Positions 43,541 to 52,357 are shown, counted from the stretch's first letter. The stretch is 64,000 nucleotides of DNA from Streptomyces sp. DT2A-34 (GCF_030499515.1 NZ_JASTWJ010000001.1:2170001-2234000), one strand, 5' to 3'. The notes: a model not told the origin generated them from the sequence alone. Program-made: numbers and translations.

Positions 43541-46390
43541 TCAGTACGTCGGGAGGGTCCTCGGCCCGAGGTCGTCGCGGGCGGGCGGTGGCGCGAGGCG
43601 TACGGAGGCGCCGAGCACGCTCACGCCGTGCGTGGCGACGACGACCGGCTCCAGGGTGACCGCGACGACCTCCGGGTGGTCGTCGACCAGCCGCGACACC
43701 CTCAGCAGCAGTTCCTCCAGGGCAGGCGTGTCCACCGGCGCGGAGCCGCGCCAGCCGAACAGGAGCGGTGCCGTCCGGATCGAGCGGACGATCGAGGTCG
43801 CGTCGCGGTCGGTGACCGGGATCAGCCGGTGCGCGGTGTCACCGAGCAGCTGCGAGGCGGCTCCGGCGAGCCCGAAGGACAGTACGGCGCCGGCCGCCGG
43901 GTCGATCACGGCCCGTACGACGGTGTCGACGCCGCGCGGTGCCATGCTCTGCACGACCGGCCGCAGCTCCTCCGGTCTGCCGAACAGCTCGGTCAACTCG
44001 GCGTAGGCTCGCCGCAGTTGTTCTTCGTCGGCCAGATCGAGCCGTACGCCGCCGAGGTCGGCGCGGTGGCGCAGATGCGGGGCGATGGCCTTGAGGGCGA
44101 CGGGGTAGCCGAGGGTGCGGGCGCCGTCTGCGGCGGCGTCGGGGGTGGGGGCGTGCAGGGCGCGTTGCACGTGGATGCCGTACTTGCCGAGCAGGTCACA
44201 GGTCTCGTCCGTGCCGAGCGTGAGCCCTTGCCCGCGCGCGAGCAGCCCGTCGATCAGCCGGGCGGCGCCCTTCTCGTCGATGTCCTCGTACTCCGGCACC
44301 TTCCCGGGGTCGGCCGCCTCACGCCGCCACTGTGAGTACTTGACGGCTTCGGCGAGGGCGCGGACGGCGCGTTCGGCCGCGGGGTAGGCGGGGATGAGGC
44401 GCGGGGCGTTCTCCGAGGGGTCCGGCCGCTCGGGCGGTGTCTCGGCCGGGAAGTCCAGTGGGCGGAACGGGTGGGTGGCGCGGAGCCCGACGCGGGGCGC
44501 CGTCCTGCCCGCCTGTGGTGCGGTGCTCGCCGCGGCGGACAGGGCCTCCGCGAGACCGCCCAGCTCCACGTGCACCACCAGCACCGGCTTGCCCGGCACG
44601 CCCTCGGCAGCCGACCGCAGTGCCTCCGCCAGCTCGGCGTCCCCCGGCGACACCTCCCCGATCGCCGGGATCGCCGTCACCACCACCGCGTCGCAGGTGT
44701 CGTCCGCCAACGTGCGCGACAACGCCGCCCGGAAGTCCGCGGCCGACGCCCCCGTCGTCAGATCCAGCGGCGGCAACGGCCGCAGTCCCTCGGACAGGCA
44801 CGCGTCGTACGTCAGCAGCCCGAGCGACTCGGAGTTGCCCAGGATCGCCACGCGCGGGCCGGCCGGCAGCGGCTGGCGCGCGAGCAGCAGCCCCGCGTCC
44901 ACCAGCTCGGTGATCGTGTCCACCCGGATCACCCCGGCCTGCCGCAGCAGCGCGGACACCGTGGCGTGCGGCAAGCGCGTGGCCCGTACCGCGTGCCCCT
45001 GCGGCGCCGCGCCACCGTGCCGCGCCCCCTGCACCACGACCAGCGGCTTCGCAGCCGCCGTACGCCGGGCGAGGCGGGTGAACTTGCGCGGGTTGCCGAT
45101 GGACTCCAGGTACATCAGCACGACGTCGGTGTCCGGGTCGTCGTACCAGTACTGGAGGACGTCGTTGCCGGAGACGTCGGCCCGGTTGCCGGACGAGACG
45201 AGGGTCGACACACCTGTGACCCCGGTGACCCCACCGCCGCGCCGGTGCAGCCGGGACAGCAGCGCGATCCCGATGGCGCCGGACTGCGCGAACAGCCCGA
45301 TCCGGCCCGGGCGGGGCATCTCGGGTGCCAGGGAGGCGTTCAGCCGTACGTCGGCGGAGGTGTTGATGATCCCGAACGCGTTCGGGCCGATGATGCGCAT
45401 GCCGTACGCGCGCGCGTGCCGTACGAGTGCGCGCTGCCGCTCGCGCCCGTCGGGCCCGCTCTCGGCATACCCGGCGGAGACCACGACCAGCCCCTGCACG
45501 CCGTGTTCGCCGCACTCGGTGACCACCTCGGGGACGTACTCGGCCGGTACGGCGACCACCGCGAGGTCGACGGGCCCCTCGATGTCCCGCACGGACCGGT
45601 GCGCGGGCACGCCGTCGAGCTCCTTGAGATCCTCCGGGAACGCCTTGTTCACGGCGTACAGCGCCCCCGTGAAACCGGCGTCCCTGATGTTGCCGAGGAC
45701 GCTGCGGCCCACCCCGCCGGGCGTGCGGCCGGTGCCGATGACGGCGACGGAGCCGGGCACCAGCAGCCGCCGCACGGACCGCGCCTCGGCGCGCTGTTCG
45801 CGCGCGTACTGCACGGCGAGGGAGCGGTCCGTCGGCTCCAGGTCGAACTCCAGGCGTACGACGCCGTCCTCGAAGCTGCGCTTCTGGGTGTACCCGGCGT
45901 CGGTGAACACCTTGATCATCTTGCTGTTGGCGGGCAGCACCTCGGCGGCGAACCGGCGGATGCCGCGCTCGCGCGCGACCGCGCCGATGTGTTCGAGGAG
46001 GGCGGAGGCGACGCCGCGCCCCTGGTGGGCGTCCTGGACCAGGAAAGCGACCTCGGCCTCGTCGGCGGGTGCCGACGCGGGCATTCCGTCGGCGCCGATC
46101 CGGTCGTAGCGTACGGTTGCGATGAACTCGCCGCCCACCGTGGCCGCGAGTCCCACCCGGTCCACAAAGTCGTGGTGCGTGAAGCGGTGGACGTCCTTCG
46201 CGGACAGACGCGGGTAGGGCGCGAAGAAGCGGTAGTACTTCGACTCGTCCGACACCTGCTCGTAGAAGCTGACCAGACGCTCGGCGTCATCAACGGTGAT
46301 GGGGCGGATGCGTGCGGTGCCGCCGTCGCGCAGCACCACGTCGGCTTCCCAGTGGGCGGGGTACTCGTGCCGGTCCGAGGCGCTCTGCAT
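43541..46390 (-). CDS. PatA-like bifunctional GNAT acetyltransferase / acyl-CoA synthetase (ADP-forming-like)
   Basis: 949 residues. The N-terminal GNAT domain (~20-190) contains the acyl-CoA loop QDAHQGRGVASALLEHI. It is followed by a CoA-binding domain (~215-310, VIGTGRTPGGVGRSVLGNI), succinyl-CoA-ligase-like modules (IIGPNAFGIINTSADVRLNA; VQGARHG...) and an ATP-grasp-like C-terminal domain (~715-935). The order GNAT first, then synthetase modules, is that of S. lividans SlPatA, which acetylates acyl-CoA synthetases to switch them off. The opposite order is seen in enterobacterial Pat. The key His of the synthetase is not identified by eye, so ligase activity may be absent. ATG MQSASDRHEY chosen by family match. 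Confidence 0.85.
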   Translation of the reverse strand: MQSASDRHEYPAHWEADVVLRDGGTARIRPITVDDAERLVSFYEQVSDESKYYRFFAPYPRLSAKDVHRFTHHDFVDRVGLAATVGGEFIATVRYDRIGADGMPASAPADEAEVAFLVQDAHQGRGVASALLEHIGAVARERGIRRFAAEVLPANSKMIKVFTDAGYTQKRSFEDGVVRLEFDLEPTDRSLAVQYAREQRAEARSVRRLLVPGSVAVIGTGRTPGGVGRSVLGNIRDAGFTGALYAVNKAFPEDLKELDGVPAHRSVRDIEGPVDLAVVAVPAEYVPEVVTECGEHGVQGLVVVSAGYAESGPDGRERQRALVRHARAYGMRIIGPNAFGIINTSADVRLNASLAPEMPRPGRIGLFAQSGAIGIALLSRLHRRGGGVTGVTGVSTLVSSGNRADVSGNDVLQYWYDDPDTDVVLMYLESIGNPRKFTRLARRTAAAKPLVVVQGARHGGAAPQGHAVRATRLPHATVSALLRQAGVIRVDTITELVDAGLLLARQPLPAGPRVAILGNSESLGLLTYDACLSEGLRPLPPLDLTTGASAADFRAALSRTLADDTCDAVVVTAIPAIGEVSPGDAELAEALRSAAEGVPGKPVLVVHVELGGLAEALSAAASTAPQAGRTAPRVGLRATHPFRPLDFPAETPPERPDPSENAPRLIPAYPAAERAVRALAEAVKYSQWRREAADPGKVPEYEDIDEKGAARLIDGLLARGQGLTLGTDETCDLLGKYGIHVQRALHAPTPDAAADGARTLGYPVALKAIAPHLRHRADLGGVRLDLADEEQLRRAYAELTELFGRPEELRPVVQSMAPRGVDTVVRAVIDPAAGAVLSFGLAGAASQLLGDTAHRLIPVTDRDATSIVRSIRTAPLLFGWRGSAPVDTPALEELLLRVSRLVDDHPEVVAVTLEPVVVATHGVSVLGASVRLAPPPARDDLGPRTLPTY

Positions 46391-46528
46391 GGGGCCCAGA
46401 GTACGGCTCGCGTACGACAACGGCGCGAGGCAGTCTGTGGAGGACGTATGTCGGGTCGAGGCCGCGACCCGACGGTCGCCTCGGGAGGGGCGTTTTGTCC
46501 CTCCCGGCATGCTTCACGGGTGTGGGAA

Positions 46529-46544
46529 ACTGGTCTAGACAACC
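46529..46544. promoter_or_regulatory. DasR-responsive element (dre) upstream of ptsH
   Basis: ACTGGTCTAGACAACC matches the dre consensus ACTGGTCTAGACCACT at about 14 of 16 positions, with the central GGTCTAGAC intact. It lies 25 bases before the ptsH start and about 139 bases from the divergent patA-like start. DasR binds such sites and is released by glucosamine-6-phosphate; ptsH is a known DasR target in Streptomyces. Confidence 0.85.
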
Positions 46545-46568
46545 CTGAACACCGAAGGGCAGCATCAC

Positions 46569-46850
46569 ATGGCTGAGCGCCGCGTCAACGTCGGCTGGGC
46601 CGAGGGCCTTCACGCCCGCCCCGCTTCCATCTTCGTCCGGGCCGCCACGGCCGCAGGTATCCCGGTGACGATCGCCAAGGCCGACGGCAACCCCGTCAAC
46701 GCGGCCTCCATGCTGGCCGTTCTGGGCCTGGGCGCCCAGGGCGGCGAGGAGATCGTCCTCGCCTCCGACGCCGAGGGTGCGGACGCCGCCCTCGACCGTC
46801 TGGCGAAGCTGGTCTCCGAGGGCCTCGAGGAGCTCCCCGAGACGGTCTGA
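46569..46850 (+). CDS. ptsH: HPr phosphocarrier protein
   Basis: 93 residues. The phosphorylated His15 is in GLHARPAS (13-20), and the conserved Ser-containing helix NAASMLAVLGLGAQGGE (~44-60) follows. HPr passes phosphate from Enzyme I to the sugar-specific EIIA components of the PTS and has regulatory roles. The start has AAGGGC upstream. A dre site in its promoter predicts control by DasR and GlcN-6-P. A terminator hairpin follows. Confidence 0.95.
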   Translation: MAERRVNVGWAEGLHARPASIFVRAATAAGIPVTIAKADGNPVNAASMLAVLGLGAQGGEEIVLASDAEGADAALDRLAKLVSEGLEELPETV

Positions 46851-46881
46851 ACGACCTGAGCGGGTCTGCGGAGCAAACCGT

Positions 46882-46916
46882 GAAGCCGCGTCTGCCTTTC
46901 CGGCCGACGCGGCTTC
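46882..46916. terminator. Hairpin between convergent ptsH and gntR-type gene
   Basis: An 11-bp perfect stem (GAAGCCGCGTC with GACGCGGCTTC) and a 13-base loop, 31 bases after the ptsH stop. Confidence 0.75.
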
Positions 46917-47041
46917 GCTGTTTCCGGGCAGGCGGCCACGTTTTCGAGGTGGGCAGCCGCGAGAATTAACGGCGGCACCCGAAAAAGGGCAGCGGAAATT
47001 CCCCGCCACCGAATATCACCTCTTTGTATACGGCGCCCGTG

Positions 47042-47737
47042 TTAATGTCGCAGGCTCGACATGTTTACGGGATGTTGCGAATTCCTCACACGCTCCGCGC
47101 GATCACCGGTGGAACCGAACCGCAGTCGGTGCGCGGAGAGTGCGCGCTCGGTGTGCAGTGCCGTGATCGCGCGGGCGCGATCACTGTCGCCGCGCGCCAC
47201 CGCGTCCACGATCGCGCCGTGCTCGGTCCAGGACTCCACGGGGTTGACCGGCGCCTCCACCGCGTACATCCAGGCGATCTTGTGCCGCAGCTGGGTCAGC
47301 ATCGAGGTGAGGGCGGGGCTGCCGCAGGCCTGGGCCAGCGTCTCGTGGAACCAGCCGCCCAGGGAGCGCAGATCCTCGCTGTTGCCCCGCCTGGCCCGCT
47401 CCTGGCCCAGCCTGACCAGGCCGCGCAGGACCTTCAGATGGGCCTCGGTGCGCCGCTGAGCGGCCCGGGAGGCGCCGAGCGGCTCCAGCAGGGTGCGCAT
47501 CTCCAGCAGGTCGGCGGCCTCCTGCTCGGTCGGTTCGGCGACGCACGCGCCCGCGTGCCGCCGGGTCACCACGAAGCCCTCCGCCTCCAGGGTGCGCAGT
47601 GCCTCCCGCACGGGGACGCGGGAGACACCGTAGCGGCGCGCGAGGAGTTCCTCGGTGAGCCGGCTGCCACGCTCGTAGACACCGGCGACGATGTCGTCCC
47701 GGATCGCCGTGCATACCGAGTGCGCCGGAATACGCAT
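47042..47737 (-). CDS. GntR-family transcriptional regulator (FCD type)
   Basis: 231 residues from ATG with GGAGG 6 bases upstream (MRIPAHSVCTAIRDDIVAG). N-terminal winged helix (TEELLARRYGVSRVPVREALRTLEAEGFVV, ~28-58) and an all-helical FCD ligand-binding domain (~85-205). FCD regulators sense small carboxylates or sugar acids. The regulated gene is not evident; it lies between ptsH and the M23 peptidase. An upstream in-frame extension of 34 codons has no family match. Confidence 0.88.
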   Translation of the reverse strand: MRIPAHSVCTAIRDDIVAGVYERGSRLTEELLARRYGVSRVPVREALRTLEAEGFVVTRRHAGACVAEPTEQEAADLLEMRTLLEPLGASRAAQRRTEAHLKVLRGLVRLGQERARRGNSEDLRSLGGWFHETLAQACGSPALTSMLTQLRHKIAWMYAVEAPVNPVESWTEHGAIVDAVARGDSDRARAITALHTERALSAHRLRFGSTGDRAERVRNSQHPVNMSSLRH

Positions 47738-47877
47738 GTCCGACCTCCGCTTTAATCCCCGTGAAACGTCGACGAATGACGTGTGTTCAGTGACTCTATT
47801 GCAACCGGCTGGAATTTCCGATGGCGGGTCGGAATCCATGGATATTTTTTGGACAAGTCGGTCGTCGGGAACGCCGA

Positions 47878-47904
47878 AAGCCCCGGCTCGGGGAGCCGGG
47901 GCTT
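47878..47904 (-). terminator. Terminator after the M23 peptidase gene
   Basis: A 12-bp perfect stem (AAGCCCCGGCTC with GAGCCGGGGCTT) and a 3-base loop, about 52 bases past the M23 stop on the minus strand. Confidence 0.8.
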
Positions 47905-47955
47905 CGGGGGGACCGTCCTCGGAGTGACCGGCCTCGGGGAGGCGCGGTGGAGGCG

Positions 47956-48741
47956 TCAGATGTTCACGCCGTGCGAGCGGAGGTAGGCGACGGGGTCGAT
48001 GTCGGAGCCGTACTCCGCCGTCGTGCGGGCCTCGAAGTGCAGGTGCGGTCCGGTGACGTTGCCGGTGGCGCCGGACAGGCCTATCTGCTGGCCGGGGGTG
48101 ACGGTCTGGCCCACCGAGACGCCTATGGACGACAGGTGGCCGTACTGGGTGTACGTGCCGTCGTTCATCTTGATCACGATGCTGTTGCCGTACGACCCGC
48201 CCCAGCCGGCCTCCACGACGGTGCCGGAGCCGACCGCGTGGACGGAGGTGCCGCTGGCGGCGTGGAAGTCGACGCCCGTGTGGCTGCCGGAGGACCAGAC
48301 GGCGCCGCCGGCCTTGTAGCCGGTGGAGATGTACGAGCCGGAGATCGGGGCGACGTAGGACAGCAGGCGCTTGCGCTCGGCCTCGCGGGCGGCGCGCTCC
48401 TTGGCCTCGCGCTCCTGCTTGGCCTTCTCGGCCGCCTTCTTGCGCGCTGCCTCCTCGGCGGCCTTCTTCCGGGCCGCGGCCTCCTCGGCGGCCTGCTCCT
48501 GGGCGGCGGCCTGGGCGGCGATCTGGGCGGCGATCGAGTCCCCGATCGTGACGACGGGGATGAGGCCGGTCTGCTCGACGGCGGGTTCGGCGGCGAGCGC
48601 CGGGGCGGCGAGGGTGCCCATGACACCGGTGGCGGTGAGAGCGGCGACGCCCGCAGCGCGGGCGGTGGTGCGTTCGAACCGGCTGGGGCGACGGTGCTTC
48701 CCGGTGGGGCGGTTCTTCCCGGTGGCGCAGGTGAACGCCAT
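47956..48741 (-). CDS. Secreted M23 family peptidoglycan peptidase
   Basis: 261 residues. A signal peptide (basic start, then AAGVAALTATGVMGTLAAPALA, cleaved near 50) leads to an Ala/Glu/Lys-rich coiled coil (~70-125, AAQEQAAEEAAARKKAAEEAARKKA) and a LytM domain (~135-250). The Zn-binding HxxxD (GSHTGVDFHA) and HxH (GPHLHFEA) motifs are present. It should cleave peptide cross-links in cell-wall peptidoglycan outside the membrane. A c-di-AMP riboswitch lies in the 5' leader. ATG start; the upstream AGGAAAGGACC gives a ribosome binding site. Confidence 0.93.
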   Translation of the reverse strand: MAFTCATGKNRPTGKHRRPSRFERTTARAAGVAALTATGVMGTLAAPALAAEPAVEQTGLIPVVTIGDSIAAQIAAQAAAQEQAAEEAAARKKAAEEAARKKAAEKAKQEREAKERAAREAERKRLLSYVAPISGSYISTGYKAGGAVWSSGSHTGVDFHAASGTSVHAVGSGTVVEAGWGGSYGNSIVIKMNDGTYTQYGHLSSIGVSVGQTVTPGQQIGLSGATGNVTGPHLHFEARTTAEYGSDIDPVAYLRSHGVNI

Positions 48742-48767
48742 GTAGTGGCTGGTCCTTTCCTTCCTTC

Positions 48768-48909
48768 TCGCCTACCGGGTTAGCTGACGGGTTCGGAGCA
48801 GGAAGGTCTCCTACGGACCCCCTCGCGGCTGCGCGGGCGTCCGATTCACCCCAGGGACTACGGGTGGGTCCCCGGCTCCCCTGGCTCGCGCCGTACGGGG
48901 ACTCGGCGA
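48768..48909 (-). ncRNA. ydaO-type c-di-AMP riboswitch
   Basis: In the 5' leader of the M23 gene on the minus strand, the closing P1 pairs TCGCC (5') with GGCGA (3'). Between them are the conserved ydaO/yuaA blocks: the GGGGAGCCGGGG-type core, GGTGAATC, GTAGGAGACCTTCC and CCGAACCCGTCAGCTAACC. The 3' end lies about 27 bases before the start codon. Binding of c-di-AMP is expected to turn the gene off. In actinobacteria such riboswitches commonly precede cell-wall hydrolases. Confidence 0.92.
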
Positions 48910-48980
48910 TGACTGTCCGGTGCCGCGGGCGCGGCGCACTGCCTGACGGACAGCCCGGAAGACGCTAAGGGGCGCCACTT

Positions 48981-49085
48981 TCAATCCCCAAACGGATCGC
49001 GACTTTTGTAGCGCATCCCACAGGCCAGACAGGCAACCTTTCCCTCAATTCGGGCATAAAGGGGCCCTGGTGGCTTGGAAGTCAC
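48981..49085 (-). CDS. Possible 34-residue CxxC peptide
   Basis: A short frame from GTG (VTSKPPGPLYARIEGKVAC) ending CLACGMRYKSRDPFGD, with one CxxC pair. It starts inside the terminator hairpin of the M16 genes, has weak ribosome binding and an unusual codon use (TTT, GGA, ATT, low GC3). The last feature could mean a conserved short protein under different constraint or simply non-coding DNA. Expression is unproven. Confidence 0.25.
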   Translation of the reverse strand: MTSKPPGPLYARIEGKVACLACGMRYKSRDPFGD

Positions 49086-49096
49086 CAGGGCCCCTT
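49059..49096 (-). terminator. Terminator of the M16 peptidase operon
   Basis: A perfect 14-bp stem (AAGGGGCCCTGGTG with CACCAGGGCCCCTT) and a 10-base loop, about 40 bases past the second M16 stop on the minus strand. Confidence 0.88.
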
Positions 49097-49135
49097 CCAC
49101 GCGCGCGTGCCGTCGCCCGGCGCGGTGTCCGCCTG

Positions 49136-50524
49136 CTACTCGGCTGCCACTACGGTGACTTCGCCGATGCCGAGGGCCTCGACGGGCTCCCGGATCTCGG
49201 CCGCGTCGCCGACGAGGATCGTCACCAGACGGTCCACCGGGAAGGCGCTCACGGCCGCCGCGGTGGCCTCGACGGTGCCGGTCGCGGCGAGCCGCTGGTA
49301 CAGCGTCGCCTGGTAGTCGTCGGGCAGGTGCTGCTCGACCTGATCGGCCAGCGTGTTCGCCACGGAGGCGGCGGTCTCGTACTTCAGCGGCGCCACCCCG
49401 ACGAGGTTCTGCACCGCGAAGTCCCGCTCGGCGTCGGTGAGCCCCTCGTCGGCCACCCCGCGCAGGACCTTCCAGAGGTCGTCCAGCGCCGGGCCGGTGT
49501 TCGGGGTGTCGACGGAGCCGCTGATGGCGAGCATGGCCGCGCCCGTGCCGTCCGGAGCCGAGCGCAGGACCTGCCCGAACGCGCGCACACCGTAGGTGTA
49601 GCCCTTCTCCTCGCGCAGGACCTTGTCCAGGCGGGAGGTGAGGGTGCCGCCGAGGCAGTACGTGCCGAGGACCTGCGCGGGCCACACGCGGTCGTGCCGG
49701 TCGGGACCGATGCGGCCGATCAGCAGCTGCGTCTGGACGGCGCCGGGGCGGTCCACGATGACGACGCGTCCGGTGTCGTCCGCGGTGACCGGCGGAACGG
49801 GCCGGGGCTGGGCCGGGGAGCCGGTCCAGGCGCCCAGGGTGTCGCCCAGCAGGGCGTCGAGGTCCACGCCCGTGAGGTCGCCGACGACCACGACGGTGGA
49901 GGTGGCGGGGCGCACGTGCCGCTCGTAGAAGGCGCGCACGGCCGCGGAGTCGATGCCCGCGACGGTGTCCTCGGTGCCCTGGCGTGGGCGGGACATGCGC
50001 GAGGTCGCCGGGAACAGCTGCTTCGAGAGCTCCTTGGCGGCGCGGCGCGAGGGGTTGGCCAGCTCGTGCGGGATCTCGTCGAGGCGGTTGCGCACCAGGC
50101 GCTCGACCTCGGCGTCGTCGAACAGGGGCGCCCTGAGGGCGTCGGCGAGCAGGCCGAGCGCCTTGGCCAGGCGGGAGACCGGCACCTCGAGGCTGACGCG
50201 GATGCCGGGGTGGTCGGCGTAGGCGTCGAGCGTGGCGCCGCAGCGCTCCAGTTCGGCGGCGAACTCCTCGGCCGTGTGCTTGTCGGTGCCCTCGGAGAAG
50301 GCACGCGCCATGATCGTGGCGATGCCGTCGAGCCCCTTCGGCTCGGCCTCCAGGGGCGTGTCCAGGAGCACCTCGACGGCGATGACCTGCTGGCCGGGGC
50401 GGTGGCAGCGCAGGACCGTCAGGCCGTTGTCCAGCTTGCCGCGCTCGGGCGCCGGGAACGCCCAGGGCCGGGCCTCGCCGGCCTGGGGCTGCGGGTGGAA
50501 CTCCATGCTGGCGAGCTCGGTCAC
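49136..50524 (-). CDS. M16 peptidase-like subunit lacking the zinc motif
   Basis: 462 residues. It has the M16 repeat fold (LDNGLTVLRCHRPGQQVIAVEVLLDTPLEAEPKGLDGIATIMAR ... ) and the C-terminal M16_C domain with FERxxxY-like DKVLREEKGYTYGVRA. The HxxEH site is not conserved: the equivalent stretch reads IMARAFSEGT. It should therefore be a non-catalytic partner, as in bacterial two-subunit M16 peptidases and the mitochondrial processing peptidase. The GTG overlaps the stop of the active subunit (GTGA), supporting co-translation and a heterodimer. Confidence 0.9.
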   Translation of the reverse strand: MTELASMEFHPQPQAGEARPWAFPAPERGKLDNGLTVLRCHRPGQQVIAVEVLLDTPLEAEPKGLDGIATIMARAFSEGTDKHTAEEFAAELERCGATLDAYADHPGIRVSLEVPVSRLAKALGLLADALRAPLFDDAEVERLVRNRLDEIPHELANPSRRAAKELSKQLFPATSRMSRPRQGTEDTVAGIDSAAVRAFYERHVRPATSTVVVVGDLTGVDLDALLGDTLGAWTGSPAQPRPVPPVTADDTGRVVIVDRPGAVQTQLLIGRIGPDRHDRVWPAQVLGTYCLGGTLTSRLDKVLREEKGYTYGVRAFGQVLRSAPDGTGAAMLAISGSVDTPNTGPALDDLWKVLRGVADEGLTDAERDFAVQNLVGVAPLKYETAASVANTLADQVEQHLPDDYQATLYQRLAATGTVEATAAAVSAFPVDRLVTILVGDAAEIREPVEALGIGEVTVVAAE

Positions 50525-51879
50525 TGCGCCGACTCCTCGTTCTCGTCGGTGGTCTCGGCGGCCTGGAGGTCGTCGGCCTCGGCTGCGGTCGGCTCGTACA
50601 CGAGCACCGCGCGGTTGTCGGGGCGCAGGCGGGCCTTGGCGACCGCCTGGACCTCCTCGGCGGTGACGTCGAGGACGCGCTGTACGGCGGTGAAGGCGAG
50701 CTGCGGGTCGCCGAACAGGACGGCGTAGCGGCACAGTTCGTCGGCGCGGCCCGCGACGGTGCCGAGCCGGTCCAGCCACTCGCGCTCCAGCTGGGCCTGC
50801 GCGCGCTCCATCTCCTCGGCGGTGGGGCCCTCCGCGGCGAAGCGGGCGAGCTCCTCGTCGACGGCGGCCTCGATGACGGGGACCTCGACGTCGCCGGACG
50901 TCTTCACGTCCAGCCAGCCCAGGGAAGGCGCCCCGGCCAGGCGCAGCAGTCCGAACCCGGCCGCCACGGCCGTACGGTCGCGGCGGACCAGCCGGTTGTA
51001 GAGGCGGGAGGACTCGCCGCCGCCGAGGACGGTCAGCGCCAGGTCGGCCGCGTCGCACTCGCGCGTGCCGTCCACCGGGAGCCGGTAGGCGGCCATCATC
51101 GCGCGCGCGGGGACGTTCTCCTCGACGACCTCGCGCAGCTGCTCGCCGATGATCTCGGGCAGCGAGCCGTCGCGCGGCTCTGGCTTGCCGTCGTGGGCCG
51201 GGATCGAGCCGAAGTACTTCTCGACCCAGGCGAGCGTCTGCTGCGGGTCGATGTCGCCGACGATGGACAGGACGGCGTTGTTGGGCGCGTAGTAGGTGCG
51301 GAAGAACGCGCGCGCGTCCTCCAGGCTGGCCGCGTCCAGGTCGGCCATCGAGCCGATCGGGGTGTGGTGGTAGGGGTGTCCGTCCGGGTACGTCAGGGCG
51401 GTCAGCTTCTCGAAGGCGGTGCCGTACGGGACGTTGTCGTAGCGCTGGCGGCGCTCGTTCTTGACGACGTCGCGCTGGTTTTCCAGGCCCTCCTCGTCGA
51501 GCGCCACCAGGAGGCTGCCCATGCGGTCGGCCTCCAGCCACAGCGCGAGCTCCAGCTGGTGGGCGGGCATGGTCTCGAAGTAGTTGGTGCGCTCGAAGCT
51601 GGTGGTGCCGTTCGGCGAGCCGCCCGCGCCCTGGACGAGCTCGAAGTGGCCCGTGCCCTTCACGCTCCCCGAGCCCTGGAACATCAGGTGCTCGAAGAGG
51701 TGGGCGAGTCCGGTACGGCCCTTGACCTCGTGACGGGAGCCGACGTCGTACCAGAGACAGACCGCGGCGACCGGCGTGAGGTGGTCCTCGGAGAGCACCA
51801 CGCGCAGGCCGTTGGCCAGGCGGTGCTCCGTCGCGGTGAGGCCGCCGGATTGTGCCTCCGGTGTGGCCGTGTGACCCAT
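50521..51879 (-). CDS. M16 family zinc peptidase (active subunit)
   Basis: 452 residues. The inverted zinc motif HLFEH is seen at about 60-64 (GLAHLFEHLMFQGS) with the downstream Glu region (NYFETMPAHQLELALWLEADRM). The following domains carry the M16_C signature and end in an acidic tail (DLQAAETTDENEESAQ). M16 enzymes cleave peptides up to ~70 residues; bacterial two-component forms act on unfolded peptides or signal-like sequences. No signal peptide is seen. ATG MGHTATPEAQSGG with AAGGACACC upstream; the region before it is a 478-bp gene-free gap. Confidence 0.92.
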   Translation of the reverse strand: MGHTATPEAQSGGLTATEHRLANGLRVVLSEDHLTPVAAVCLWYDVGSRHEVKGRTGLAHLFEHLMFQGSGSVKGTGHFELVQGAGGSPNGTTSFERTNYFETMPAHQLELALWLEADRMGSLLVALDEEGLENQRDVVKNERRQRYDNVPYGTAFEKLTALTYPDGHPYHHTPIGSMADLDAASLEDARAFFRTYYAPNNAVLSIVGDIDPQQTLAWVEKYFGSIPAHDGKPEPRDGSLPEIIGEQLREVVEENVPARAMMAAYRLPVDGTRECDAADLALTVLGGGESSRLYNRLVRRDRTAVAAGFGLLRLAGAPSLGWLDVKTSGDVEVPVIEAAVDEELARFAAEGPTAEEMERAQAQLEREWLDRLGTVAGRADELCRYAVLFGDPQLAFTAVQRVLDVTAEEVQAVAKARLRPDNRAVLVYEPTAAEADDLQAAETTDENEESAQ

Positions 51880-52357
51880 GGGCAAGGTGTCCTTCCGGTC
51901 GCGTGCACTGCGTTGTGTCGAGCAGTTCGTGCTCAGTTCCTGCCACTGTATGCAGCGTCCGAAGGGCCGACGAAGTTCCCGGTCGGAACGCCGTGTCCGT
52001 ACGGCGGTGAATGTGGGCCGGGAACACCGGACAGGACAGCGCTCGGGCACAGCTCGCCATCCCCTCCCGCCTGCCCGCTGCCGCACGACTTCGGACAGTG
52101 CCCGCCGATCACTCCGGCGAGTGAACGGTCTCGCGGCACGCGCTTGCCTTCGCGCAAGCGGGGCCTCGACCAGGGCGGTTGGCGCCCCGTCCCTCCCCTC
52201 TGTCGCAGGGAGGGCCCGGCGTCGGCGACACTTCTCGCACGCCGGGCGGGAGCCCAACATCGGGTCCTGGTCGGTGGTTGTCAGTGCCGCGGTCCACAAT
52301 GGTCCGCGTCAGATCCCGCAAACGCTCGAGCGACCAGAACCAGAGGAGCCGGCAGCG
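51880..52357. other. Divergent promoter region of M16 operon and parC
   Basis: 478 bp separating the divergent M16 peptidase and parC start codons. I see no hairpin, RNA gene or clear promoter boxes and no frame with normal codon usage. Confidence 0.35.

Noticed and set aside
44471..46576. A 701-codon open frame antisense to the PatA-like gene
   Set aside because: The minus-strand protein has all domains of the family; the plus-strand frame lacks them.
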